DNA from: Hyphomicrobiales bacterium
Lineage (GTDB): Bacteria > Pseudomonadota > Alphaproteobacteria > Rhizobiales > Rhizobiaceae
Length of the DNA: 48,176 bases
Direction of reading: 5' to 3'
NCBI GenBank assembly: GCA_900469475.1
Contig: UBXG01000040.1
Span: 1 to 48,176, forward strand
Each line of letters opens with the position of its first letter. Position 1 is the stretch's first letter. The position numbers were made by a program, and so were the translations under genes. Shown piece after piece: positions 7,755 to 14,823 of this stretch. The notes under the pieces were generated by a model. That model saw only the letters and a program-made list of their open reading frames with translations, was not told the DNA's origin and did no database searches.

Positions 7755-8330
7755 TTACGCGTCACACGCGACGCCGGATGCTATGGTCGCCATATCGAAA
7801 ACGGACAGCGCGCAATCACGCGCGATCAGAACAGACCGGGGGTCGCGGCCGACAGCGACCGTAGCCAAAGCGCCTTCGTAAAGCAGAGACAGATGCGCAG
7901 CCGCCTGCTCGGTCGGACACCTTGCCGCCGACATGACGGAACGGAAGATCGCGCGCACCGCATTCTTATGCTCGCGGGCGATAGTGACGACCCGCTCGGA
8001 ATCGCCGTGCTCGGCAACCGCCAACGCGAAAGCGCAGCCGCGAAACTCCGGACTGTCGGCCTTTTCGAACAGGCGCTCGAAAATCATGGCAATCTGGTCA
8101 CGCGGCTGCAGGGTTGCGGTGGATATGACCTCTCTCAACTGGAGAAGGACGCGTTCGTGACGCTCGGTCAGGTAGGCCGCGACAAGATGATCCTTGGATG
8201 GAAAGTGCCGGTAGAGCGTGGCTTTTGCAACATCGGCTTCATCGATGATGCGATCGATGCCGACGGCGCGAATACCCTCCCTATAAAAAAGGGTGCCGGC
8301 GGTGGTTAGGATATGATCTGAAATTTTCAT
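7755..8330 (-). CDS. TetR/AcrR-family transcriptional regulator
   Basis: A 191-residue repressor-type protein. The N-terminal helix-turn-helix is plain: GTLFYREGIRAVGIDRIIDE then ADVAKATLYRHFPSKDHLVA, with the family's YRHF-K. The C-terminal ligand domain is divergent, as usual. It is embedded in a run of same-strand genes between the DsbA-like isomerase and the ketopantoate-reductase-like gene (38 bp upstream), so it probably controls this cluster. The start at 8330 has only a weak ribosome binding site, which fits translation within a longer transcript. The inducer is unknown. Confidence 0.88.
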   Translation of the reverse strand: MKISDHILTTAGTLFYREGIRAVGIDRIIDEADVAKATLYRHFPSKDHLVAAYLTERHERVLLQLREVISTATLQPRDQIAMIFERLFEKADSPEFRGCAFALAVAEHGDSERVVTIAREHKNAVRAIFRSVMSAARCPTEQAAAHLSLLYEGALATVAVGRDPRSVLIARDCALSVFDMATIASGVACDA

Positions 8331-8368
8331 TGCGTCGGTCCGGATGCCTTCACCGCACTAACTCGGAA

Positions 8369-9412
8369 CTAGCCCGCCAGGTGCGCCTTCGGCCTCGAAT
8401 GGGTGGGAGTGGAGAAAGACAGGTAGTTCTCGGCAAGCTCGCGCAGACTAGCGAAAGGAAGGAGCGCCGTGAAGCCACCCTGTTGCGCCGCCGATCCGGC
8501 AATTTCCTGGGCGGCACGATTATAGGGCGTCACTATCCCATGTAGACGCCCGAGAAGCACGATTTCTCCGTTCAGATAGTCGACTTCGCTCGAAGCGCCG
8601 CGCGTGAAACTTTGCCACGTCGATTGCTGACCGGGGCGAATACCGGCATTCTCGGCGATCTTCCAGTGCGCTATGCTGACCTTACGTTCCGAGGGAGATG
8701 CAAATCGATAGCCCGCGGCCTTGAGAACGGTTTCGGACTCCTCGACAAGGGCCGCGCTGAATGTTGCTCTTTCGTTGTCCGCGCCGTCGAAAAGCTCCAA
8801 CACATTGCGCACGTTGTGAAGAAGCTTCGCCGCTTTCCATCGCTTGATATCGCTTGTTGCCTCGGCAATGTAATCCGACCGGCTAAGATCCGCGACGATC
8901 TTGGCCGCGGTCTCGTCCGAGCCTTGCGGATAGCGACCGATAGTCACGATCGCCACTTGCGGATCGCCCCCGACCACGACTTGACCGACTTCCGTAAAGC
9001 GGGCGGGCGTCAGGATGCTGGCGCCGTAGACATTCGGAAATAGCCTAAGAGCCGCCGCTTCCGTCGCCAGGCCATTCTGAAACGTGACGATCGGCAGGGC
9101 GGAGGCGGTCAGTCCCTCGGTATGCTCGACGGGCCGCCAGGCCCAAAAGGCAAGAGCTTCGGCGGCATCCTGCGATTTCACCGTCAGCAGGAGGATGTCT
9201 CCCTGCCTCAATGATGCCGGTTCAGTCGCGTCGAAGGCTTTCAGCCGGATTTGCCGAGTGCCGGCGGGCCGCTGGTAGACGAGGCCATGATCGACGATAT
9301 GCCTGATCTGGGCGCCGCGTCCGACAAGGGCGTAGTCTATCCCCGAAAGCTCAAACTGCGCGGCAAGGCTCGCACCGACGGCGCCCGCTCCGATGATGAT
9401 GTAACGTGTCAT
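8369..9412 (-). CDS. Ketopantoate reductase-like NAD(P)-dependent oxidoreductase
   Basis: A 347-residue protein of the ApbA/PanE family. IIIGAGAVGASLAAQF is the N-terminal Rossmann dinucleotide motif, and LLTVKSQDAAEAL matches the conserved VK-x-D region. A KAAKLLHNVRN stretch in the middle corresponds to the catalytic Lys/Asn segment. The family reduces 2-oxo acids, in PanE ketopantoate to pantoate, but many paralogues act in catabolism. Its ATG overlaps the stop of the acyl-CoA-dehydrogenase-like gene (ATGA), so both are co-translated from one message. This context, away from pantothenate genes, argues against panE itself. The substrate is not known. Confidence 0.8.
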   Translation of the reverse strand: MTRYIIIGAGAVGASLAAQFELSGIDYALVGRGAQIRHIVDHGLVYQRPAGTRQIRLKAFDATEPASLRQGDILLLTVKSQDAAEALAFWAWRPVEHTEGLTASALPIVTFQNGLATEAAALRLFPNVYGASILTPARFTEVGQVVVGGDPQVAIVTIGRYPQGSDETAAKIVADLSRSDYIAEATSDIKRWKAAKLLHNVRNVLELFDGADNERATFSAALVEESETVLKAAGYRFASPSERKVSIAHWKIAENAGIRPGQQSTWQSFTRGASSEVDYLNGEIVLLGRLHGIVTPYNRAAQEIAGSAAQQGGFTALLPFASLRELAENYLSFSTPTHSRPKAHLAG

Positions 9413-10653
9413 GCTCGCCGCCCGGAAACTGCATTCAGGAGCTCCCGCGCGTCTTCTGTCTGCCGGGAACTGGGGGAGACAGCTGACGCCTTTTCAACCG
9501 CGAAAAGATGAGGCGATTCCTCTGCCTTTCGGCTCCATCTGTCACAGGCCGAGCGCCCTAGAATGGAAACAGACGTGTCTTCCTGAGGCGCGTGGACGAG
9601 AACCGATTGGATGTCGCGGAAATGCCGCTCGATCCCGAGATCGCCATTGAGACCGGGATTGCCGAGCGTGCGAACGGCAAGCTGAACTGCGTCGCGTATG
9701 TTGCGGGCCGCAAGAAGGCGCGCTCTGATGAGCGCTTCAGGTTCATCCAGCGAATGGTCGAGCGCGTTGAACAGGATCTGTCTCGCGCCGCCCACGAGCA
9801 AGTCGATTTCACCGGCTGCGGAAATGAACCTTTCCGTTTTTGCGATCGGAACGCCGAGATTGGCGGGGATGCGTTCATGACCGAAACGGATGAAAGCCTC
9901 CTGGGCAGCTTCTGCAGCTCCGAGGTAGATGGCGGTAAGCGCGACGTTAGCGGCGGCATGGGCACGATTGTCCTGTGTGCCGACGGAAACATCGACAAGA
10001 TCGAGGACATCCTCAACCGGCACCTCGACATCCTTGAATTCGACGTCGTGCGAGCCGCTGGCCCGCATTCCCAGGCTCCTCCAGTTCTCGATCACCTTGA
10101 TGCCGCGAAGGGTCGACGGAACGACGAAAGTGCCGACGCGCTGCGGTGTCTCATCGGTGCGTGCCCAGACGAGGAAGTGGGTCAGGCCAAGCGCACCCGT
10201 CACGAAACGCTTGCGCCCTGTGATCACCCATCCACTGACAGTGCGGCGCGCCAATGTGTCGGGAAGGCCGCCTCGGGCGGGAGAACCAAGCTCGGGCTCG
10301 ACGCGGGCCGCGTTCAGCAGGATCGGCCGATCGCGCGCGTCGTCGAGCAAACGTCGATAAAGCGGCTCCGGCCATTTGTTGCCCGCTGCCTGTCCGAGAT
10401 GGGTGAATATGGTCATAGCGCTGATCAGGGCGACCGAAGGATCGCCGCGACCAAGCGCTGCCAGAATACGCCCGACATCGGCAATACCAGCACCTTTTCC
10501 ACCGAACCGCGTCGCCACCGTGCTTTCGAGTAGGCCAGCCGCATGAACGGCCTCGATGCCGGCCCAGGGGAAGGCGCCGGACTCATCTGCCGCCGCAGCT
10601 GCGGCGGCAAGCTCGCGGGTCACATCCGTCAGATCGATGGTGTTAAAGGACAC
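9409..10653 (-). CDS. Acyl-CoA dehydrogenase-fold flavoprotein (DszC/SfnB-like)
   Basis: A 414-residue protein with the acyl-CoA dehydrogenase fold. It has an N-terminal helical domain with ARFGGKGAGI-like sequence, a middle beta-domain with GWVITGRKRFVTGALGLTHF, and the C-terminal helical bundle. The active-site glutamate region of true acyl-CoA dehydrogenases is not evident, and the sequence resembles the monooxygenase branch (DszC, SfnB), which uses reduced flavin on organosulfur compounds. It starts with GTG at 10653 after GAGG and overlaps the ketopantoate-reductase-like gene by four bases. An LLM monooxygenase lies 128 bp upstream. Together these suggest two-component flavin-dependent oxidation. 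A genuine acyl-CoA dehydrogenase role remains possible. Confidence 0.75.
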   Translation of the reverse strand: MSFNTIDLTDVTRELAAAAAAADESGAFPWAGIEAVHAAGLLESTVATRFGGKGAGIADVGRILAALGRGDPSVALISAMTIFTHLGQAAGNKWPEPLYRRLLDDARDRPILLNAARVEPELGSPARGGLPDTLARRTVSGWVITGRKRFVTGALGLTHFLVWARTDETPQRVGTFVVPSTLRGIKVIENWRSLGMRASGSHDVEFKDVEVPVEDVLDLVDVSVGTQDNRAHAAANVALTAIYLGAAEAAQEAFIRFGHERIPANLGVPIAKTERFISAAGEIDLLVGGARQILFNALDHSLDEPEALIRARLLAARNIRDAVQLAVRTLGNPGLNGDLGIERHFRDIQSVLVHAPQEDTSVSILGRSACDRWSRKAEESPHLFAVEKASAVSPSSRQTEDARELLNAVSGRRA

Positions 10654-10781
10654 TTTACATCAGCCTCTTTGAAGCAGTCAGGAGCACCATGCGCGGCGTT
10701 TGCCGCGCGATGGCCTGTCTTTGCGAACACAACCCAAATGGCGTTCGCCAATTCTGTTTGTCGGTGCGTGACAATGTGGGA

Positions 10782-11882
10782 TCAGGCGACGGCTTGCTGC
10801 GGCGCCTCTCTTGCCGCCAGATCCGCCCTGACGAGCGGCAGAATATAGCGGCCATAGTCGATGGCATCGTTCAGGTTGTCATAGCCTCGGATCGAAATCA
10901 GATCCGCGCCGAGATCGACATAATCGAGAATGGAGTCCGCAATCGTTCTTGGTGAGCCGACCAGGGCGGTGGAGGCGCCGCGCGCATTCGTCGCCGTCAC
11001 CGTCGGATACCAGAGAGCCCGATCATGGACATCACCGCGCGAGGCGATCTCAAGCAGGCGCTGCGAGCCGATATTCTGCGGAGAAGGCGCTGATGGCGGC
11101 ACTTTGCCAAGGCCCCTTGCGCGATTTTCCTTCAAAAGGTCGAGGGTGTGATGCGCCTTGGCCCAGGCAAGCTCGTCAGTCTCCGCAACGATCGGACGGA
11201 ACGTCACCCAGATCCGCGGGCGATCCTTGCGCCCGGCGCGGGCCGCTTCAGCATAGATCCGGTCGATTTGCTGCTTGGTTTCGGCCAGCGGCTCACCCCA
11301 TAGGCCGAAGATATCGGCAAGCGCGCCGCCGATGCGATAGGCATCGTCCGACGACCCGCCAACCGACACCGGGATGGTGCCGTTTACTGGACGCACGCGG
11401 CTGTGGAACTGCTTGAATTGATAGTAGCGGCCATCGAAGTCAAAGGCTTCACTCGACTGCCAGACGCGTCGCAGAATGCGGATATACTCCTCCTGCCGTT
11501 CGTAGCGCTGGCGCTTGTCAAGGAAATCACCTTCCTTGGCCTGTTCCTCATCGCTTCCGCCGGCAATGAAGTGAACCACCACACGCCCGCCGCTCAGCTG
11601 ATCGAGCGTGGCGAGCGATTTTGCCGCGACGGTGGGATAGATCGTGTTCGGACGAAGGGCGATGATGATCTTGATATTCTTCGTGTGCGCCGCAACCGTT
11701 GCGCCGATGGTAAAGGGGTCGAAGGAGGCGCTGTCGTAGGGAATAAGGGTATAGTTGAAGCCATAATCATCGAGCGAACGGGCATAGCGCTCTAGGAATT
11801 GCGGGTCGAGCGCGGGGTTTTCCAGAGGATTGAGCTCGGTCGAGGCATTCGGAAAGGTGACGCTGATGAATTCGGTCGGCAT
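10782..11882 (-). CDS. LLM-class flavin-dependent monooxygenase (SsuD-like)
   Basis: A 366-residue bacterial-luciferase-like TIM-barrel enzyme that would use FMNH2 supplied by a separate reductase. Visible family features are IIALRPNTIYPTVAAKSLAT with LDQLSGGRVVVHFIAGGSD, and GTIPVSVGGSSDDAYRIGG, which follow the SsuD/alkanesulfonate monooxygenase pattern. AGGSDEE near residue 105 lines the flavin pocket in that group. The ATG at 11882 follows AGGA at seven bases. It heads the leftward run LLM, DszC-like, reductase-like, TetR, isomerase. The context suggests oxidation of a sulfonate, sulfone or related compound; no flavin reductase or transporter gene is in the cluster. Confidence 0.85.
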   Translation of the reverse strand: MPTEFISVTFPNASTELNPLENPALDPQFLERYARSLDDYGFNYTLIPYDSASFDPFTIGATVAAHTKNIKIIIALRPNTIYPTVAAKSLATLDQLSGGRVVVHFIAGGSDEEQAKEGDFLDKRQRYERQEEYIRILRRVWQSSEAFDFDGRYYQFKQFHSRVRPVNGTIPVSVGGSSDDAYRIGGALADIFGLWGEPLAETKQQIDRIYAEAARAGRKDRPRIWVTFRPIVAETDELAWAKAHHTLDLLKENRARGLGKVPPSAPSPQNIGSQRLLEIASRGDVHDRALWYPTVTATNARGASTALVGSPRTIADSILDYVDLGADLISIRGYDNLNDAIDYGRYILPLVRADLAAREAPQQAVA

Positions 11883-12024
11883 ATCGATGTCCTATGGTTT
11901 CCTTCATCGGATTTGGACAGAATGCTAGCGTGACCCTCCGGCCTCAGAAAGACAGGTCGTTCTTTTTCTACTAAATTTATAGAATATTCGTGCTTAAGAT
12001 GTCTTCAATCCTGAAGGCACAGTT

Positions 12025-13029
12025 CTATCCGACCCAATTCGTCATCCAATAGGTGAGTGCAGAGATAGCAGCCGCAGCCGGAAGGGTTATTACCCATGCG
12101 ATGACAATATTGCCCGCCAATCCCCAGCGAACTGCGGAGACGCGCCGGGCAGCGCCGACACCGATGATAGCGCCCGTGATCGTATGGGTCGTCGAGACCG
12201 GGATGCCGAGCCATGTCGCGGCAAACAATGTCAAAGCACCGCCCGTCTCGGCACAGAAACCCTGCATTGGATTGAGCCTCGTGATCTTCGAACCCATCGT
12301 ATGCACGATCCGCCAGCCGCCAAACAGCGTCCCGAGCGCCATCGCGGACTGACAGGACAATACGACCCAGAGGGGGACATGGAACTCCGCTCCGGTATGC
12401 CCCTGCGAATAGAGCAGAACGGCGATGATCCCCATCGTCTTCTGAGCGTCGTTTCCGCCATGACCAAGGGAATAGAGGGAGGCGGAGACAAATTGCAGCA
12501 CGCGGAATGTGCTATCGACGGCGAAGGGCGTCTGGCGAATGAATATCCAAGTCACGCACAGCACGAGGAAAAGCGCGAGAACGAAGCCCAATAAGGGAGA
12601 CATTACGATGGCGCCGGCCGTCTTCAGCAAGCCCGACCAAACAATGGCGCCCATGCCGATTTTAGCCAGGCCGGCGCCGACGAGGCCACCGACCAGTGCA
12701 TGTGATGAACTTGATGGAATGCCGAATACCCAGGTCACGATGTTCCAGACGATCGCCCCCATCAGGGCAGCGAAGATGACCTGCGGCGTAACGATATTGG
12801 GATCGATGATGCCGGTGCCTAGGGTTTCGGCAACGTGAAGCCCAAAAAATAGGAAGGCGATAAAATTGAAGAATGCAGCCCACAGCACGGCATATTGCGG
12901 TCGCAAAACCCGGGTCGAGACGATGGTCGCAATAGAATTGGCGGCATCGTGCAGCCCGTTCAAAAAGTCGAAGAACAAGGCCACCGCGATGAGACTCGCC
13001 AGCAGTGGAAAAGCGAGGGTGGCCTCCAT
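12025..13029 (-). CDS. pit: Low-affinity inorganic phosphate transporter, PiT family
   Basis: A 334-residue polytopic inner-membrane protein that imports phosphate with protons (metal-phosphate complexes in the family). The two inverted PiT repeats show GLHDAANSIATIVSTRVLRP near the N-terminus and SLGHGGNDAQKTMGII in the second half, both with the D-A/ND signature. GIPSSSSHALVGGLVGAG and GIPVSTTHTITGAIIGVG are the paired family motifs. About ten hydrophobic segments can be seen. Its ATG shares one base with the stop of the upstream DUF47 gene (TGATG), so the two are translated together, as in the orfA-pit operon of Sinorhizobium meliloti. Regulation by the PHO box at 13689 is likely. Confidence 0.93.
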   Translation of the reverse strand: MEATLAFPLLASLIAVALFFDFLNGLHDAANSIATIVSTRVLRPQYAVLWAAFFNFIAFLFFGLHVAETLGTGIIDPNIVTPQVIFAALMGAIVWNIVTWVFGIPSSSSHALVGGLVGAGLAKIGMGAIVWSGLLKTAGAIVMSPLLGFVLALFLVLCVTWIFIRQTPFAVDSTFRVLQFVSASLYSLGHGGNDAQKTMGIIAVLLYSQGHTGAEFHVPLWVVLSCQSAMALGTLFGGWRIVHTMGSKITRLNPMQGFCAETGGALTLFAATWLGIPVSTTHTITGAIIGVGAARRVSAVRWGLAGNIVIAWVITLPAAAAISALTYWMTNWVG

Positions 13030-13667
13030 CAGACGTTCTCGATCACAATGCCGCTGATTTCATTGGCGACATCTTCGAACCGGTCGACGACCTTCTCCAG
13101 CTCGCCATAAATCTCGCTGCCAATGATATAGGCCATCGGGTTCGTTGCGCCATGGCGGCGAAAGAGATCCTTCAGCCCCTGCTCATGGAGTTCATCGGAA
13201 CGTTCTTCGACACCAACGATTTCTTCCGTGAGCGCGCTGAGGCGGGAGGAATTGGCGCTCATGCGATCGAGAAGAGGAATTGCATCAGCCACCAGTTTTG
13301 CCGCCTGAACGATCGCGCCGCCCATTTCCTGCATGCCGGGATCGAAGCTATCCTGCTCGAACAGGCGGATTGTCTTGACCGTCTTGTGCATCATGTCGAT
13401 CGCATCGTCCATCGACATGATGAGATCCTTGATATCGCCACGGTCAAAAGGCGTGATGAAGCTGCGCCGTACCGCAAGCAAAACTTCGCGCGTGATGTCA
13501 TCGGCCTCGTTCTCGAGTTCGACGATGCGTTTGCAGTGCTGCTCGGTATCTTTGCCGCTCAGCAGTTCGTTCAGGGCTTCCGCGGCGCTGACGATTGTAC
13601 GGGAATGCCGGCCGAACAGATCGAAAAAGCGATCTTCCCGGGGCATCAATTTACGGAACCAATTCAC
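13029..13667 (-). CDS. DUF47/PhoU-like phosphate transport accessory protein
   Basis: A 212-residue all-helical cytoplasmic protein of the DUF47 (PhoU-like) family that is nearly always paired with PiT transporters. ELENEADDITREVLLAVRRS and DRGDIKDLIMSMDDAIDMMH carry the acidic metal-binding E/DxxxD repeats of PhoU domains. The start is a GTG at 13667 preceded by GGAG. It is the first gene of a two-gene operon with pit and corresponds to orfA of rhizobial orfA-pit. It is thought to adjust PiT activity, though its mechanism in this organism is inferred from the family. The PHO box 22 bp upstream indicates phosphate control. Confidence 0.9.
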   Translation of the reverse strand: MNWFRKLMPREDRFFDLFGRHSRTIVSAAEALNELLSGKDTEQHCKRIVELENEADDITREVLLAVRRSFITPFDRGDIKDLIMSMDDAIDMMHKTVKTIRLFEQDSFDPGMQEMGGAIVQAAKLVADAIPLLDRMSANSSRLSALTEEIVGVEERSDELHEQGLKDLFRRHGATNPMAYIIGSEIYGELEKVVDRFEDVANEISGIVIENV

Positions 13668-13688
13668 TCTCGGCGCTCCGAACGTGTG

Positions 13689-13706
13689 TTGTCATAAATC
13701 CGTCAT
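13689..13706 (+). promoter_or_regulatory. PHO box (PhoB operator) before DUF47-pit
   Basis: TTGTCAT-AAAT-CCGTCAT is two seven-base repeats four bases apart, nearly identical to the PhoB consensus CTGTCAT-N4-CTGTCAT. It ends 22 bp from the GTG start of the DUF47 gene, reading toward the ku operon. PhoB is known to repress orfA-pit in S. meliloti, and a box this close to the start suits repression. The match is seen; the regulation is inferred. Confidence 0.75.
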
Positions 13707-13878
13707 AAATGATGGAGGCCACCATGAAAAGCCGATGTGCCCGCGAAACCACGGTCTTCGACAGTCTCGCAAGAGTTGGGATGCCGATAGAGGTGCCACA
13801 CCCAGACCTGCACGATGCGTAAGAACCGTAAATCGCCATACGCTTCTGTCGGCTTCCCCAACAAAACAAGGACAACAG

Positions 13879-13903
13879 GGAACAATGACCGCCAGGTCCC
13901 GTT
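13879..13903 (+). promoter_or_regulatory. EcfG-type promoter of ku-ligD
   Basis: GGAAC (13879-13883), exactly 16 bases, then CGTT (13900-13903) is a perfect match to the general-stress sigma factor EcfG promoter of alphaproteobacteria. Transcription would begin near 13910, about 25 bases before the ku start codon at 13934. Confidence 0.75.
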
Positions 13904-13933
13904 TGTTTCCTGTCGTCGACATGGAGTCCGCTG

Positions 13934-14821
13934 ATGAGTGCGCGTGCGCAATGGAAAGGATATCTGAAGTTCGGGGAGGTCGGCTGCGCTGTTGCGCTCT
14001 ATACGGCAGTTTCCACTTCCGAGCGGATTTCCTTTCACACGCTGAACCGAGCAACCGGCAATCGCGTCCGACGGGAATTCATAGATGCTGCGAGCGGGAA
14101 ACCGGTGTCGCGCGAGGATCAGGTCAAAGGCTACGAACTCAACAAGGATGATTACATCGTTCTTGAGCCTGAGGAAATCGCCGCGGCGGTGCCGGAAAGC
14201 GACAAGGTCTTGCAGATAAAGGCCTTCATGGCATGCGACGACATTGATGACGTCTATTTCGACCGTCCATATTATCTCGCCCCTTCCACTCCTGCGAGCG
14301 AAGAGGCATTCGCATTGATCCGCGACGGAATGCGCAAGAAGCAGGTCGCTGCCATTGCCCAAACCGTTCTGTTTCGCCGCCTGCGAACCGTCATGATCCG
14401 TGCCCACGGCAAAGGGCTGATCGCGACGGTATTGAATTTCGACTACGAGGTTCGCTCGGCAAAAGAAGCCTTCGAGGATGTGCCCGATATGAAAATCAAG
14501 GGCGAAATGCTCGATCTCGCCAAGCACATCATCACCACCAAGAAAGGCAAATTCGACCCGAGCGAATTCGACGACCGCTATGAAGCCGCGCTTGCGGAGC
14601 TCGTAAAGGCCAAGATCGAGGGCAAGAAGATCCCGCAACGCAAGCCGGCAAAGGTCGCCAAGGTGACCGATCTCATGGAGGCTCTACGCCAGAGTGCCGG
14701 CATGAGTGGCCAAGGTAAGGCAAGCGCAAATGAACCCGCTAGGAAATCGGGCGCGGCCTCCCGCAAGACGGCCAAATCGCGAACGAAGTCTTCTTCGCGG
14801 CCGCAACGCAAGGCGAGCTGA
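13934..14821 (+). CDS. ku: Non-homologous end joining protein Ku
   Basis: A 295-residue bacterial Ku that binds DNA double-strand-break ends as a ring-shaped dimer and recruits LigD. ARAQWKGYLKFGEVGCAVAL is the typical N-terminus, followed by ISFHTLNRATGNRVRREFID and VKGYELNKDDYIVLEPEEI of the core beta-barrel. After the core (about residue 250) comes a basic Ser/Lys/Arg-rich tail, a feature that aids DNA binding and end threading in some bacterial Ku proteins. ligD starts two bases after the stop, so the pair is an operon. An EcfG-type promoter lies 31 bp upstream of the start. A second ku without such a tail faces the operon at 17440-18246, so a heteromer is possible. Confidence 0.95.
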   Translation: MSARAQWKGYLKFGEVGCAVALYTAVSTSERISFHTLNRATGNRVRREFIDAASGKPVSREDQVKGYELNKDDYIVLEPEEIAAAVPESDKVLQIKAFMACDDIDDVYFDRPYYLAPSTPASEEAFALIRDGMRKKQVAAIAQTVLFRRLRTVMIRAHGKGLIATVLNFDYEVRSAKEAFEDVPDMKIKGEMLDLAKHIITTKKGKFDPSEFDDRYEAALAELVKAKIEGKKIPQRKPAKVAKVTDLMEALRQSAGMSGQGKASANEPARKSGAASRKTAKSRTKSSSRPQRKAS

Positions 14822-14823
14822 CG

